NCBI RefSeq assembly: GCF_001913705.1
Contig: NZ_MKQD01000029.1
Coordinates: forward strand, 1-64,000
Direction of reading: 5' to 3'
From: Thalassotalea sp. PP2-459
GTDB taxonomy: Bacteria; Pseudomonadota; Gammaproteobacteria; Enterobacterales; Alteromonadaceae
Length of the DNA stretch: 64,000 nt
Position 1 is the stretch's first letter, and every line of letters begins with the position of its first letter. Positions 52,102-63,251 of this stretch are shown one piece after another. A model generated the notes under the pieces. The model was not told the origin of the DNA. It made no database searches and saw only the letters and a program-made list of their open reading frames with translations. The position numbers and the translations under genes are program-made.

Positions 52102-53670
52102 TTAACTCAAAAAATTTTGATAAGCAGGGTTGCTTGTTTCTTCTTGCCACGCATAATTTAATGCTTTTACATGATTGAAAAAATCAAGCTGATCATCGTT
52201 CGTTACTTCAAAACCAGCTAACACCTGTCCGAATGCTGCACCGTGGTTTCGATAATGAAATAAACTAATATTCCAACGTTCGCCTAAAGTGTTTAGAAAG
52301 TTTTCTAATGCGCCTGGATATTCCGGAAATTGGAACCTGAATATACGCTCTTGCGTTGTTGATATATTATGGCCACCTATCATGTAACGCACGTGTAGCT
52401 TTGCAAGTTCATTGTTGGTAAAGTCATTCACCAAATAACCCTGTTGTTGCAATAAAGTGATTAACGCTTCTCTTTCTTGCTGACCAGATAGTTTGATACC
52501 AACAAAAATATGGGCTTGTTCATCGGCGCTATTTGATTGTGCCTGACGATAGTTAAACTCAGTGATCACACGCCCTTCAAGCGTCTGACAAAAGCGTCTG
52601 AAGCTGCCTTTTTTCTCTGGAATTGTGACCGATAGTACGGCCTCTTTTTGCTCGCCTAATTCACAGCGCTCAGAAACATAGCGAAGTGTGTGAAAATTCA
52701 TATTGGCGCCAGATAATATGGCGACAAGAGTTTCATTGCCTGCGCTCGTTTGGCAATATTTTTGTAACCCTGCTAACGATAATGCACCTGCGGGCTCTGC
52801 TATAACACGAGTATGTTCAAAAATGTCTTTTATTGATGCGCATATTTCATCTGTTGATACGGTGATCACCTGATCACAATATTTTTTGATTAAATCGAAT
52901 GTGTTTTCGCCGATACGTTTTACCGCAACGCCATCGGCAAAAAGCCCCACTTGGTTAAGATCAGTAGGGCTACCATGTTCCATTGCAGCTTTAAGGCATG
53001 CAGAATCTTCCGCTTCAACACCAATGACTTTGATATTCGGCTGTAATTGTTTTAAATAAACAGCCATGCCGGCTAATAATCCACCACCGCCAACAGGCAC
53101 GAAAATAACATCACAAGAAGATTGTTGCTGCAATATTTCTTTTGCAACAGTACCTTGCCCAGCAATAACATCAATATCGTCAAACGGGTGTATAATGGTT
53201 TTGCTTTCATCTTTCGCAAATTGTAAACACGCGGTAGCTGCTTCATTAAAACTTTTACCCACTAGGCGTACATCAGCACCAAAGCGGCGAACATTATCTA
53301 CCTTAATATCAGGGGTTGTGATCGGCATAACAATTGTCGCGTTAATGCCTAACTTATTCGCGGCTAAGGCTAATCCTTGTGCATGATTACCTGCTGAGGC
53401 AGCAATAACACCATGAATACATTGTGTTTCAGATAAATTCGCGAGCTTGTTATACGCACCACGTAATTTAAACGAATGAACAGGCTGCTGGTCTTCTCGT
53501 TTAAGAAAGATTTGATTGCCTAACCGTGTTGAAAGTTTATTTAGTGGTGTTAATTCGGTTTCAACAGCAACGTCATAAATAGGCGCAAGTAAAATACGTC
53601 TCAGGTAATCTAACGCTTGTTCTTGATCTTCATTAAGTTGACTTAACGCTTGTTGCTCTTCATCCGTCAC
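52102..53670 (-). CDS. ilvA: Threonine deaminase (biosynthetic)
   Basis: IlvA turns threonine into 2-oxobutanoate, the first step to isoleucine. The PLP lysine is in [11 protein letters not shown]; the glycine-rich loop is [11 protein letters not shown]. Two ACT-like regulatory domains occupy the last 180 residues, so isoleucine feedback control is expected. Length is 522 (E. coli 514). Its start overlaps the ilvD end by 11 bp. Last gene of the ilvGMEDA operon. Confidence 0.97.
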   Translation of the reverse strand: MTDEEQQALSQLNEDQEQALDYLRRILLAPIYDVAVETELTPLNKLSTRLGNQIFLKREDQQPVHSFKLRGAYNKLANLSETQCIHGVIAASAGNHAQGLALAANKLGINATIVMPITTPDIKVDNVRRFGADVRLVGKSFNEAATACLQFAKDESKTIIHPFDDIDVIAGQGTVAKEILQQQSSCDVIFVPVGGGGLLAGMAVYLKQLQPNIKVIGVEAEDSACLKAAMEHGSPTDLNQVGLFADGVAVKRIGENTFDLIKKYCDQVITVSTDEICASIKDIFEHTRVIAEPAGALSLAGLQKYCQTSAGNETLVAILSGANMNFHTLRYVSERCELGEQKEAVLSVTIPEKKGSFRRFCQTLEGRVITEFNYRQAQSNSADEQAHIFVGIKLSGQQEREALITLLQQQGYLVNDFTNNELAKLHVRYMIGGHNISTTQERIFRFQFPEYPGALENFLNTLGERWNISLFHYRNHGAAFGQVLAGFEVTNDDQLDFFNHVKALNYAWQEETSNPAYQNFLS

Positions 53671-55528
53671 TGCTTTGTACTCCGTCTAGCAATTCTCGAT
53701 TACGTACTGCACCTTTATCAGCACTGGTTGCTAACATCGCATAGTTTTTTAGCGCATAACTGATTGGACGAACACGATCTTCTGGCTTCCATGCATTGTT
53801 TCCTTTAGCATTCATAGCATCACGTCGTTGTGTGAGCTCTTCCTCACTAACGTTTAATTGAATACTTCTGCTAGGAATATCAATATGAATAATGTCACCT
53901 TGCTCAACTAAGGCAATCGTGCCGCCACTTGCCGCTTCAGGTGAAACATGACCGATAGAAAGCCCTGAAGTACCACCAGAAAAGCGGCCGTCGGTTAATA
54001 GTGCGCATGCCTTACCTAAGCCCATTGATTTCAAGTATGTAGTAGGATAAAGCATTTCTTGCATACCAGGGCCTCCCTTCGGGCCTTCATAGCGAATAAC
54101 TACAACTTCACCGGCAACGACACTCCCGTTTAAAATACCTTCAACAGCTGCATCTTGGCTTTCAAAAATATGTGCAGGTCCGGTAAACGTTAAGTTATCC
54201 TCAGATACGCCTGCGGTTTTAACTACACAGCCATCAGCGGCTATGTTACCTGATAAGACGGCTAGGCCACCTTCTGTAGAGAACGCATTGTCAATGCTTC
54301 GGATACAGCCATTTTCTCGATCGTCATCTAAAGTGTCCCATCGGCAATCTTGACTAAAAGCTTTGGTGGTACGAATACCTGCAGGGCCAGCACGATAGAA
54401 TTTTTTAACTTCTTCGTCTTCAGTCACTTTGATATCGTATTTAGCGATAACGTCTGCCAATGTGGTACCTAATACATTAGGTACATCAGTATTCAATAAA
54501 CCAGCACGGGCTAACTCGCCTAAAATAGCGATAACGCCGCCAGCACGATGTACATCTTCCATATGGTATTTAGGCGTGGAAGGTGCAACTTTACATAGTT
54601 GTGGCACTACTCGTGATAACTTGTCCATATCTTCCATGGTATAGTCAACTTCTGCTTCTTGCGCCGTGGCTAATAAGTGCAATATGGTATTCGTTGAGCC
54701 ACCCATCGCAATGTCTAAACACATCGCATTATGCAATGCTTCTTTACTGGCGATATTGCGTGGTAACGCTGACTCATCATTGTCTTGGTAATATCGCTTA
54801 GTTAAGTTAACAATTTCTTTACCAGCATCTAAGAATAACTGTTTTCGATCTGCATGTGTTGCTAACATCGAACCATTACCCGGCAACGCTAACCCCAAAG
54901 CTTCTGCTAAACAGTTCATTGAATTTGCGGTAAACATGCCTGAACAAGAGCCACATGTTGGACAAGCAGAACGTTCTACTTGATCACTTTGTTCATTCGA
55001 AACGGTTGGATCAGCGCCTTGGATCATGGCATCTACTAAATCAAGCTTGATAATTTGGTCAGAAAGCTTGGTTTTTCCTGCTTCCATTGGTCCGCCAGAA
55101 ACGAAAATTACTGGAATATTTAAACGCATTGCTGCCATTAACATGCCCGGAGTAATTTTGTCGCAGTTTGAGATACAGACCATGGCATCAGCACAATGTG
55201 CATTGACCATATATTCAACAGAGTCAGCAATAAGATCACGAGAAGGCAAGCTATATAACATACCACTGTGCCCCATCGCGATACCATCGTCGACGGCTAT
55301 GGTATTGAATTCTTTGGCAACACCACCTGCTTCTTCAATGGCGCCAGCGACTAATTGTCCCATGTCTTTTAAATGGACATGGCCTGGCACAAACTGAGTG
55401 AATGAATTAACCACGGCAACAATAGGTTTACCAAAATCATTATCTGTCATTCCTGTTGCACGCCATAATGCGCGAGCGCCCGCCATATTGCGGCCTTGAG
55501 TTGAAGTGGCTGATCTTAATTTAGGCAT
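53660..55528 (-). CDS. ilvD: Dihydroxy-acid dehydratase
   Basis: IlvD dehydrates dihydroxy-acids in valine and isoleucine synthesis using an iron-sulfur cluster. Cluster cysteines are in [11 protein letters not shown] and [18 protein letters not shown]. The 622-residue length is close to E. coli (616). It follows ilvE after a 109-bp gap that contains a strong hairpin. Confidence 0.97.
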   Translation of the reverse strand: MPKLRSATSTQGRNMAGARALWRATGMTDNDFGKPIVAVVNSFTQFVPGHVHLKDMGQLVAGAIEEAGGVAKEFNTIAVDDGIAMGHSGMLYSLPSRDLIADSVEYMVNAHCADAMVCISNCDKITPGMLMAAMRLNIPVIFVSGGPMEAGKTKLSDQIIKLDLVDAMIQGADPTVSNEQSDQVERSACPTCGSCSGMFTANSMNCLAEALGLALPGNGSMLATHADRKQLFLDAGKEIVNLTKRYYQDNDESALPRNIASKEALHNAMCLDIAMGGSTNTILHLLATAQEAEVDYTMEDMDKLSRVVPQLCKVAPSTPKYHMEDVHRAGGVIAILGELARAGLLNTDVPNVLGTTLADVIAKYDIKVTEDEEVKKFYRAGPAGIRTTKAFSQDCRWDTLDDDRENGCIRSIDNAFSTEGGLAVLSGNIAADGCVVKTAGVSEDNLTFTGPAHIFESQDAAVEGILNGSVVAGEVVVIRYEGPKGGPGMQEMLYPTTYLKSMGLGKACALLTDGRFSGGTSGLSIGHVSPEAASGGTIALVEQGDIIHIDIPSRSIQLNVSEEELTQRRDAMNAKGNNAWKPEDRVRPISYALKNYAMLATSADKGAVRNRELLDGVQSSDG

Positions 55529-55599
55529 AATGTAATTCCATGAAGATAATAAATTTACTTGTGAAAACGAACTAAATCGCGAGTTTTAACAAGCAAACT

Positions 55600-55621
55600 T
55601 AGGGGGAATATTTACCCCCTA
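55600..55621 (-). other. Intercistronic hairpin between ilvE and ilvD
   Basis: TAGGGGG and CCCCCTA form a 7-bp G/C-rich stem with an 8-nt AT loop, 17 nt after the ilvE stop. On the minus strand it is followed by AGTTTG, a weak U-run, so it may be a partial terminator, a processing site or an mRNA stabiliser that sets the ilvGME to ilvDA ratio. Confidence 0.5.
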
Positions 55622-55637
55622 GATTGCTATCAAATTG

Positions 55638-56564
55638 TTATTTTACTGGCGCTAACCAAGCATCATCAATTGGTGTTGTGCCATCAAAAATACCGAAAAA
55701 TGCCGCTTGAATAGCTTGGGTTATCGGGCCTCTTGTGCCGCTGCCAACAGGTAAACCGTCAACAGATTTAACCGGTACAACCTCTGTTGCAGTACCTGTC
55801 ATGAAAAACTCATCAGCTAAATAAAGTGACTCTCGTGAAACAGGTTCTTCGCGCACTTCATAGCCTAATTTACGAGCAAGTTGAATAACGGTATCTCGCG
55901 TTAAGCCAGGTAAAATAGATGCGGTACTAAATGGAGTGTAAATAACGCCATTACGCACTAAAAATAAGTTTTGTCCTGCACCTTCGCTCACCATGTTGTT
56001 TACATCAAGGGCAATTCCTTCTGTATAACCGTGACGGCCTGCTTCCATTGAAATAAGCTGAGAAGACAGGTAGTTACCACCAGCTTTTGCAGCAGTTGGC
56101 ATAGTATTTGGTGCTAAGCGATTCCAGCTTGATACCCCAACTTCAACACCATCTTCAATGGCATCTGCGCCTAAATAGGCTTCCCATGCAAATGCTGCAA
56201 CCATCAAATCTGCTTTTGCATCAACAGGTGGACGTAAGCCCATACCAACATCACCTAAGAACGCCAATGGGCGTAAATATGCAGAATCTAAGTTATTTTT
56301 AGCAACGGCATCTTTACACGCCTGCATAACTTCTTCACGAGTAAAAGGAATATTCATGCGATACACTTTTGCAGAATCAAAAAGTCTATCGATATGTTCT
56401 TCTAATCGAAATATACATGTGCCTTTGTGTGTTTGATAGGCACGAATACCTTCAAATACAGATGAACCGTAATGTAAAGCGTGACTCATCACATGTACGG
56501 TTGCGTCTTTCCATGGGATAAGACCACCATTAAACCAGATGAGTTCTGCACTAACTTTTGCCAT
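55638..56564 (-). CDS. ilvE: Branched-chain amino acid aminotransferase
   Basis: IlvE is the PLP fold-IV transaminase for valine, leucine and isoleucine. The PLP lysine is in TAAKAGGNYLSSQL; other motifs are HYGSSVFEGIRAY, EGIALDVNNMVSEGAGQNLF and FFMTGTATEV. The 308-residue length matches the family. Part of the operon between ilvM and ilvD. Confidence 0.97.
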   Translation of the reverse strand: MAKVSAELIWFNGGLIPWKDATVHVMSHALHYGSSVFEGIRAYQTHKGTCIFRLEEHIDRLFDSAKVYRMNIPFTREEVMQACKDAVAKNNLDSAYLRPLAFLGDVGMGLRPPVDAKADLMVAAFAWEAYLGADAIEDGVEVGVSSWNRLAPNTMPTAAKAGGNYLSSQLISMEAGRHGYTEGIALDVNNMVSEGAGQNLFLVRNGVIYTPFSTASILPGLTRDTVIQLARKLGYEVREEPVSRESLYLADEFFMTGTATEVVPVKSVDGLPVGSGTRGPITQAIQAAFFGIFDGTTPIDDAWLAPVK

Positions 56565-56608
56565 TTTCTTTTCCTAATTTTGATCATGTTCAGCGAATAT
56601 ACCGCTGA

Positions 56609-56896
56609 TTATTTGTATTGGGTGCTTAGTAAGTAATCTTGCACGCTGCTTTGGCGCGAGCTTCTATTGTCTACTTTGACACCCTTGATGTCGATCAGTT
56701 TATTGATTTGGTCGACCAATAATTCAATAGGACGTTCACTACTAACTTGTAGTTCTATGGTGCCGATTTGTGTGCCAGTATTGACAACCGCGCTCATGCC
56801 ATTAATTAAAAAGCCGCGATAACGCGTCACTTGTAAAATGCGTTCTAATACCACTTGTTTATCGTCAACTGTGATGAGTAATTGATAATGGTTCAT
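56609..56896 (-). CDS. ilvM: Acetolactate synthase II small (regulatory) subunit
   Basis: IlvM is the small subunit of acetohydroxyacid synthase II. The 95-residue protein has a single ACT domain (ILQVTRYRGFLINGMSAVVN) as in E. coli IlvM (87). It starts one base after the ilvG stop. The short ACT form fits AHAS II rather than the longer IlvN/IlvH types. Confidence 0.93.
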   Translation of the reverse strand: MNHYQLLITVDDKQVVLERILQVTRYRGFLINGMSAVVNTGTQIGTIELQVSSERPIELLVDQINKLIDIKGVKVDNRSSRQSSVQDYLLSTQYK

Positions 56897-56897
56897 C

Positions 56898-58562
56898 TTA
56901 GCTGCTCTCCATCATTTTATCGTTTGCTGTTTCTGGCGGTACAAGCGGCCAAACATTTTCTTGCGCATCTATTTTCACTTGTAGAAGGTATGGGCCATCA
57001 TGGTCTAACATTTCATCAACGGCTTCACTAACTTGATCTTTTTCGGTGATCATTTTTGATTGGATATCAAAAGCGTTTGCTAGCATTAAGAAATCTGGAT
57101 TATCAGATAGATCGGTTTCGCTCAGTCGACCATCAAAAAATAGGTCTTGCCATTGTCTTACCATGCCTAGCTTAGCGTTATCAATCAGAACGATTTTTAC
57201 CGGTAGCTGAAAACGTTTTATCGTCGATAGTTCTTGTACATTCATCATGAATGAACCGTCACCTGTAACTGCGATAATCGTATCGTGTGGTCTACTCACC
57301 TGCGCACCGATTGCTGCTGGCAAACCAAAGCCCATGGTTCCCATGCCACCACTGGTTAAGAAGTTACAAGGTTCATTAAACGACATGTGCTGCGCAGCCC
57401 ACATTTGGTGTTGACCAACATCGGTGGTTACACAGGCATTTTCAGACATTTTCTCACTGATTTCATTCAATACTGCTGGCGCATAAATACCTTTGCCGGG
57501 GTGATCATATTGCCAGGCAAAATCTTTCTTCATCGTTACGATTTTATCTTGCCAATCAGTAATATTCAAAGGCATAGAAAGCAAAGGTACGTTGACTTTT
57601 AAATCGCCAAGGATAGCGGCATCAGCGGCTCTTCGTTTATTAATTTCAGCTGTATCAATGTCAAAATGAATAACTTTCGCGTTAGGAGCAAATTCATTTA
57701 ATTTTCCAGTGACTCGATCATCAAAACGCGCACCAACGGCCACTAATAAATCACATTCTTGTACAGCTAAATTTGCTGCTTTAGTGCCATGCATACCTAA
57801 CATACCTAAGTAATATGGGTTGTCGTCATTAATGGCACCTAGCCCTTTAAGAGTCGACACGCAAGGTAATCCTGTTTCGTTTGCAAATTGACGAACTTCA
57901 TCTAACGCGTTTGCCATACCTACACCGCCGCCAACATAAAGGATAGGTTTTTTAGCTTGCGATAACACCTCAAGTGCTTTGGAAACGTCAGCAGGGGGAA
58001 GCTTCACCTTATTGGTGATTTTATCGTAATGAATGCCTAATTTTTCCACTGCAGCTAGTTGAACATCTTTTGGAATATCAACTAATACCGGCCCCTGACG
58101 TCCCTCAAGTGCAATGGTGAATGCTTTATGAAGAACTTTTTCTAGTTCATCAACACTACGTACTTGAAATGAGTGTTTAGTACATGCCAAAGATAGGCCA
58201 AATACATCAATTTCTTGGAAAGCGTCAGAACCCATTGCTGCGGTAGCAACTTGTCCAGTGATAGCAACAATAGGAATGGAATCAGCTAACGCATCAGCAA
58301 GCCCGGTGATTAAGTTGGTTGCACCAGGACCTGATGTTGCTAAGCATACACCTATTTTACCGGTGGCTCTAGCATAGCCAATAGCTGAAAAGGCTGCACC
58401 TTGTTCGTGTCGCACGAGAAAATGTTGAACATCACTATCATACAAAGCATCGTATATTGGCATAATAGCACCGCCTGGATATCCAAATACGTGTTGTACG
58501 CCATGTTGTTGCAGCACATCAAATAATAAAGATCCACCGGTGTGTTGATTGTCAGTTGCCAT
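56898..58562 (-). CDS. ilvG: Acetolactate synthase II large (catalytic) subunit
   Basis: IlvG makes acetolactate and acetohydroxybutyrate from pyruvate with thiamine diphosphate. The catalytic Glu is in [16 protein letters not shown], and the ThDP motif is [12 protein letters not shown] with its Asn in IDNAKLGMV. The 554-residue frame is intact, unlike the frameshifted gene of E. coli K-12. It is preceded by an attenuator and leader peptide. Confidence 0.97.
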   Translation of the reverse strand: MATDNQHTGGSLLFDVLQQHGVQHVFGYPGGAIMPIYDALYDSDVQHFLVRHEQGAAFSAIGYARATGKIGVCLATSGPGATNLITGLADALADSIPIVAITGQVATAAMGSDAFQEIDVFGLSLACTKHSFQVRSVDELEKVLHKAFTIALEGRQGPVLVDIPKDVQLAAVEKLGIHYDKITNKVKLPPADVSKALEVLSQAKKPILYVGGGVGMANALDEVRQFANETGLPCVSTLKGLGAINDDNPYYLGMLGMHGTKAANLAVQECDLLVAVGARFDDRVTGKLNEFAPNAKVIHFDIDTAEINKRRAADAAILGDLKVNVPLLSMPLNITDWQDKIVTMKKDFAWQYDHPGKGIYAPAVLNEISEKMSENACVTTDVGQHQMWAAQHMSFNEPCNFLTSGGMGTMGFGLPAAIGAQVSRPHDTIIAVTGDGSFMMNVQELSTIKRFQLPVKIVLIDNAKLGMVRQWQDLFFDGRLSETDLSDNPDFLMLANAFDIQSKMITEKDQVSEAVDEMLDHDGPYLLQVKIDAQENVWPLVPPETANDKMMESS

Positions 58563-58656
58563 GATTGTTTTATACTTTTGAGAGTGGTTAACCCTACTAA
58601 GTAGACTCCTTTTGTCTTGTTACCTTAACGTTCACGTTAATTGGCTGCCCTATACG

Positions 58657-58692
58657 AAAAACCCCCCGGTCCATTAGGAGCGGGGGGTTTGT
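58657..58692 (-). terminator. ilvGMEDA attenuator (terminator form)
   Basis: ACCCCCC and GGGGGGT pair in a 7-bp stem that continues with a G-C pair and, after one mismatch, three more pairs; on the minus strand it is followed by five T. Upstream in the leader, GCGGGG (minus strand, 58734-58729) can pair instead with CCCCGC of the 5' arm (58685-58680) and so prevent the terminator. It lies between the leader peptide and ilvG. Confidence 0.9.
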
Positions 58693-58712
58693 AGTTAATT
58701 TCTGAGTTTACT

Positions 58713-58793
58713 TTAGCTCAACAAACGGCCCCGCGATGATTTAATAATCACCACGACGAGAATGTTAATAATGACTGAGCTATAGTTTTGCAT
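58713..58793 (-). CDS. ilvL: ilv operon leader peptide IlvL
   Basis: A 26-residue frame reads MQNYSSVIINILVVVIIKSS and ends RGRLLS. Ten of eleven consecutive residues (7-17) are Val, Ile or Leu, the mark of attenuation by branched-chain aminoacyl-tRNA supply. The peptide end overlaps the GCGGGG segment of the antiterminator (codons 20-22), so a ribosome that reads through would hide it while a ribosome stalled on the Val/Ile codons would not. The ribosome site (AGAG) is weak. Confidence 0.9.
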   Translation of the reverse strand: MQNYSSVIINILVVVIIKSSRGRLLS

Positions 58794-59197
58794 GTTTATT
58801 CGATTACTCTGAAAAAATATTAAATTTTGCGCTTAATTCGCTGTCTTTTTAAATTAGTATCATAGCTCTAATTCAATGTGCAAGTTTTTTTCTTAGAGTT
58901 TTTCATAGCAAATATTTACCTTTGGTTATAACTAACCTGATCTCGAGATAACAACTTACTTTCTAGCAGTTGTTTTTCCTTATTACTGCGTTACATTTAT
59001 TTGCAATAGACAGGTCATTGACGCACAAATTTGCCTTGTACTAAGAAAAAACTCCGTGCTAGAACAGTGTGACAAATAAAAACTTACCGTCTCAGTTGAT
59101 TAGCTAGAGCTCAGGTTAACCAGCTGCGATTAGCGTTATTAAAAAAGCGGGTCTACACTTGCTTGCAAGGAAGAAAAGCAGTGTAAATGGATTTATT
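58794..59197. other. 404-bp divergent control region between ilvL and comM
   Basis: No gene is supported. It must contain the ilvL promoter (a possible -35 TTGCAC with a -10-like GATACT 16 bp later is seen on the minus strand near 58860-58890) and the comM promoter. It is AT-rich with no clear hairpin. An in-frame comM extension to 59159 is not supported by homology. Confidence 0.5.
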
Positions 59198-60718
59198 ATG
59201 TCTTTAGCGTGTGTCTATAGTCGCGCCCGTATAGGTTTATCGTCACCGTTGGTTACTGTAGAAGTACATTTAGCCAATGGGTTACCAGCCTTCAACATCG
59301 TTGGCTTGCCAGAAACCAGTGTGCGCGAATCAAAAGATCGAGTGCGTAGCGCAATGTTAAATTGTGGTTATGAATTTCCGGCAAAACGTATCACCATCAA
59401 TTTAGCGCCTGCCGATTTACCCAAGGAGGGTGGTCGGTTTGATTTGCCGATTGCAGTAGGTATTCTTGTGGCGTCTGAACAGCTACCTGGTGATGAGATT
59501 GCACAATATGAATTTGCCGGTGAACTTGCCCTTTCTGGAGAGTTACGACAAATTGTTGGTGAAATACCGATGGCAATGGCCAGCGCACATGCTAACCGAA
59601 CATTGATCGTGCCTTCTTCAAATGCTGAACAAGCGAGCTGGGTTGAATCAGCCACTGTTTTGCCACTAACACACCTTGCAGAATTATATCCACATCTTAT
59701 GAAACAGCAGCACTTACCTGTCGCAGAGCCTAAAAGACAATCAGAGCATAACATCATTATCGAAGACGATATCAGCGATGTGGTTGGGCAACCCCTTGCT
59801 AAAAGAGCATTAGAAATAGCTGCTAGTGGCGCTCATAATTTGTTATTTATTGGCCCGCCAGGGACAGGGAAAACCATGTTAGCAAGTCGGTTATCTGGGA
59901 TTTTGCCCACGATGACTGAGCAAGAAGGTATTGATGTTGCGGCGATAAAGTCGATTAGCCATCAGGCGGTAGATTCAACAGCTTGGTTAACAAGGCCATT
60001 TCGTTCTCCGCATCATACGGCCTCTTCCGCAGCGTTGATCGGTGGTGGTAGTATTCCACAACCAGGTGAAGTGACGCTAGCGCATCATGGTGTACTTTTT
60101 CTTGATGAGTTACCTGAATTTGATCGAAAAGTGTTAGATGTATTACGTGAACCGATGGAGTCTGGTGAGGTGACGATTTCGCGTGCGTTACAAAAGCAAA
60201 CATACCCTGCGCAGTTTCAATTAGTGGCAGCGATGAACCCTTCACCTACAGGTTTTTATAATGATAACCGCAGCACGCCAGAACAAGTATTGCGATATTT
60301 AAGTAAGTTATCAGGGCCATTTCTTGACCGTATTGATATTCAAATTGAAGTTGCCCGCTTACCCAAAGGTATGTGGTCAGATAACGTGCCAGAGGTAGAA
60401 ACTAGTGCGCAAGTGCGACATAGGGTGCAACAATGTAGAGCCTTACAGCTTGCTAGGCAGGGTAAAGCGAATGCGTATTTGTCGAGTACAGAGTTAAGAA
60501 AGTTCTGCGCGTTAACGCCAGATGATAACGAATTCTTAGCGTTAGCGGTTGAAAAACTAGGCTTATCAACGCGTGCACATCATAAAATTCTTAAAATAGC
60601 GCGTACGCTGGCAGATATGGAAAAAAGCCAACAGATAGCTCATAAACATTTAATTGAAGCAATGTCGTATCGCGCGATGGATCGATTATTAAAACATTTA
60701 ACTACCGCGGTTGCTTAG
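59198..60718 (+). CDS. comM: Mg-chelatase-like AAA+ helicase ComM (YifB)
   Basis: ComM is a hexameric AAA+ branch-migration helicase that helps integrate DNA during natural transformation. The N-terminal Lon-S5-like domain (LVTVEVHLANGLPAFNIVGLPETSV, middle ANGLPAFNIVGLPE) is followed by Walker A GPPGTGKT, the FRSPHHTAS motif, Walker B LFLDELPEF and a C-terminal lid. From this ATG the protein is 506 residues, the same as E. coli YifB. Divergent position next to ilvL is conserved from E. coli. Confidence 0.95.
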   Translation: MSLACVYSRARIGLSSPLVTVEVHLANGLPAFNIVGLPETSVRESKDRVRSAMLNCGYEFPAKRITINLAPADLPKEGGRFDLPIAVGILVASEQLPGDEIAQYEFAGELALSGELRQIVGEIPMAMASAHANRTLIVPSSNAEQASWVESATVLPLTHLAELYPHLMKQQHLPVAEPKRQSEHNIIIEDDISDVVGQPLAKRALEIAASGAHNLLFIGPPGTGKTMLASRLSGILPTMTEQEGIDVAAIKSISHQAVDSTAWLTRPFRSPHHTASSAALIGGGSIPQPGEVTLAHHGVLFLDELPEFDRKVLDVLREPMESGEVTISRALQKQTYPAQFQLVAAMNPSPTGFYNDNRSTPEQVLRYLSKLSGPFLDRIDIQIEVARLPKGMWSDNVPEVETSAQVRHRVQQCRALQLARQGKANAYLSSTELRKFCALTPDDNEFLALAVEKLGLSTRAHHKILKIARTLADMEKSQQIAHKHLIEAMSYRAMDRLLKHLTTAVA

Positions 60719-60720
60719 AC

Positions 60721-61599
60721 TTATTCAATTGATTGTAAAAAAGCGGTAATTAAACTATTGGCTTTGTGTTGATTTAAACAGCATACGCCGAGCTCAAAAG
60801 GGGGGATATCGCCAATATTCTCTAAGTTTTTCACGCGGTCTTTTACCGGGCTATTATCAACGACCACTTGTGGAACCATACCAACGCCACAACCAAGCGC
60901 AACCATACTCACAAGTGCCTCATGACCCGAAACCGTAGCATAGATGTTCGGCTTTCCTTGTTGCCGGCGACGAAACCAATAGTCGAATCGTTTTCGTGCG
61001 ATGCCGTGTTCAGGCAAAATCATCGGGATATTTCCCCACTCAATTACGGGCATATTGACTTGCTGTTGTACATGGCAAACTTTACTTGGCGCGATCACAG
61101 TTAAGGGAACTTGCGCGAGCGGATGAAAATAAAACTGACGTGATAATGACTCGGGCTTTACCGCAATGGCTAAATCAACAGATTGAGAACTGAGCTGTTC
61201 AAAGGCATCGGCTGCATCGCCAGTTACGAGCATAATCTCTACTAAGGGGTGTTGTTGACGAAATTGATCGAGCAATGGCGGTAAGTGGCTGTATGCTGCG
61301 GTAACCGAACAAAAAATATTAAGTTTTCCCTGTAACTGGGTTTGTTCTTGTCGCAGTGAAAGCTGTAATACATGCCAGTTATCAAGTTGCTGTTGTGCAT
61401 ATTGCTGAAACTGCTGACCCGCCTGTGTGAGTACCACCGTTCTATTGTCACGATGCAATAAGTTGCAACCCACTTCAGTTTCAATGCGCTGAATGGCACG
61501 GCTCAAGGTCGAGGTACTTACGTGGTTTGCTTCTGCCGTTTTGCCAAAATGTAAATTATTGGCGAGGTCAACGAACATTTTTAATGATTTTTGATCCAT
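60721..61599 (-). CDS. ilvY: LysR-type activator IlvY
   Basis: IlvY activates ilvC when its substrates acetolactate or acetohydroxybutyrate are present. The 292-residue protein has an N-terminal winged helix (AEANHVSTSTLSRAIQRIE) and a LysR substrate domain. It is divergent from ilvC, as in E. coli, and converges on comM with 2 bp between stops. Confidence 0.94.
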   Translation of the reverse strand: MDQKSLKMFVDLANNLHFGKTAEANHVSTSTLSRAIQRIETEVGCNLLHRDNRTVVLTQAGQQFQQYAQQQLDNWHVLQLSLRQEQTQLQGKLNIFCSVTAAYSHLPPLLDQFRQQHPLVEIMLVTGDAADAFEQLSSQSVDLAIAVKPESLSRQFYFHPLAQVPLTVIAPSKVCHVQQQVNMPVIEWGNIPMILPEHGIARKRFDYWFRRRQQGKPNIYATVSGHEALVSMVALGCGVGMVPQVVVDNSPVKDRVKNLENIGDIPPFELGVCCLNQHKANSLITAFLQSIE

Positions 61600-61614
61600 G
61601 GTAGTGACTTAATG

Positions 61615-61703
61615 TTGCGTATTTTGCAATGCAGTGATGCGAATATATCATTTTAAGCAATGTTCGTCTTGCAGTATTATGCTCATAGGTCAGAAAATCT
61701 GAC
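61615..61703. promoter_or_regulatory. ilvY-ilvC intergenic control region
   Basis: Two dyads are visible. TTGCGTATTTTGCAA (61615-61629) has TTGC/GCAA ends and the spacing of a LysR-type site. GTCAGA-AAA-TCTGAC (61689-61703) is a perfect 6-bp inverted repeat in the ilvC leader. A -10-like TATTAT at 61675-61680 lies between them. IlvY binding is expected from the divergent layout; exact operators are inferred. Confidence 0.5.
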
Positions 61704-61748
61704 ATCCTGTTTTAGTTAGTTCAGCATTGAGGCTGGCAAGGAAATATT

Positions 61749-63233
61749 ATGAGTAATTATTTTAATACCCTAAGTTTACGTGAAAAATTGGCTCAATTGG
61801 GCAAATGTCGTTTTATGAAGCGTGAAGAGTTCAGCGATGGCTGTAACTTTATTAAAGATTGGAACATCGTTATTGTAGGGTGTGGTGCACAAGGCTTAAA
61901 TCAAGGCCTTAATATGCGCGATTCTGGCTTGAATATTTCTTATGCATTACGTGAATCAGCGATTGCCGAAAAACGTCAGTCGTGGGCTTGGGCAACTGAA
62001 AATGGTTTTACCGTTGGTACATACGAAGAACTGATTCCGCAAGCAGACTTAGTATTAAATTTAACACCAGATAAACAACATACGTCTGCTGTTTCGGCGG
62101 TAATGCCATTTATGAAACAAGGATCGACGTTAGCATATTCACATGGCTTTAATATTGTTGAAGAAGGCATGCAAATTCGTGCTGATATTACTGTGGTAAT
62201 GGTAGCCCCGAAATGTCCAGGTACGGAAGTACGTGAAGAATACAAACGCGGTTTTGGTGTGCCTACACTCATTGCTGTTCACCCTGAAAATGATCCACAA
62301 GGTAATGGTTTAGCCATTGCAAAAGCCTATGCTTCAGCAACCGGTGGTGATCGTGCAGGTGTACTTGAATCATCATTTATTGCAGAAGTTAAGTCTGATT
62401 TAATGGGTGAGCAAACCATTTTATGTGGCATGTTACAAACGGCTGCGGTACTGGGTCATGAACAGCTTGTAGCACAAGGTGTAGACGCGGCGTACGCACG
62501 TAAATTATTGCAATATGGCATTGAAACGGTTACCGAAGGGTTAAAACATGGTGGCATTACTAACATGATGGACCGCTTGTCAAACCCTGCTAAAATTCGT
62601 GCTTTTGATATGGCTGAAGAATTGAAAGACGTATTACGTCCATTATTTGAAAAGCACATGGATGATATTATCGAAGGTGTATTTTCAGCAACGATGATGG
62701 AAGACTGGGCAAATGACGATGCAAACTTATTAAAATGGCGTGAACAAACTGCTGAATCTTCTTTTGAGCAAGCCCCTGATTGCGAAACAGCGATCAGCGA
62801 ACAAGAATATTACGATAAAGGTATTTTTGTTGTAGCAATGGTTAAAGCTGGCGTTGAATTAGCGTTTGAATCAATGGTAGCTGCGGGTATTATCGAAGAG
62901 TCAGCCTACTACGAATCGTTACATGAAACACCATTAATCGCCAACTGTATTGCTCGAAATAAGCTATATGAAATGAATGTGGTTATTTCTGATACAGCTG
63001 AGTATGGTAATTACTTATTTACCCATGCTGCACAACCCATGTTAAAAGATTTTGTTAGTAAGCTTTCATTAGAAGATTTAGGTGAAGGTTTATCAAATAC
63101 ATCTAACGGTGTAGATAATGTTCGTTTAATTGAAGTAAACGATGCTATTCGTAACCACAGTGTTGAAATTGTTGGTCAAGAACTGCGTGGTTATATGACT
63201 GATATGAAACGTATTGTGGAATCTAACCTTTAA
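61749..63233 (+). CDS. ilvC: Ketol-acid reductoisomerase (class II)
   Basis: IlvC isomerises and reduces acetolactate in valine and isoleucine synthesis. The NADP loop is [18 protein letters not shown], followed by metal-binding segments ([11 protein letters not shown] and the second-domain E-rich helices). The 494-residue length with a duplicated C-terminal domain marks the class II form found in enterobacteria (491). AAGGAA precedes the ATG. Terminators follow. Confidence 0.97.
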   Translation: MSNYFNTLSLREKLAQLGKCRFMKREEFSDGCNFIKDWNIVIVGCGAQGLNQGLNMRDSGLNISYALRESAIAEKRQSWAWATENGFTVGTYEELIPQADLVLNLTPDKQHTSAVSAVMPFMKQGSTLAYSHGFNIVEEGMQIRADITVVMVAPKCPGTEVREEYKRGFGVPTLIAVHPENDPQGNGLAIAKAYASATGGDRAGVLESSFIAEVKSDLMGEQTILCGMLQTAAVLGHEQLVAQGVDAAYARKLLQYGIETVTEGLKHGGITNMMDRLSNPAKIRAFDMAEELKDVLRPLFEKHMDDIIEGVFSATMMEDWANDDANLLKWREQTAESSFEQAPDCETAISEQEYYDKGIFVVAMVKAGVELAFESMVAAGIIEESAYYESLHETPLIANCIARNKLYEMNVVISDTAEYGNYLFTHAAQPMLKDFVSKLSLEDLGEGLSNTSNGVDNVRLIEVNDAIRNHSVEIVGQELRGYMTDMKRIVESNL

Positions 63234-63251
63234 TATTAGAAATTCACCCTA

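Noticed and set aside
56898-58562. ilvG frameshift as in E. coli K-12
   Set aside because: The frame is open over the full 554 residues with all ThDP motifs.
59368-59757. 129-codon minus-strand frame within comM
   Set aside because: Opposite the conserved ComM N-terminal domain; shadow frame.
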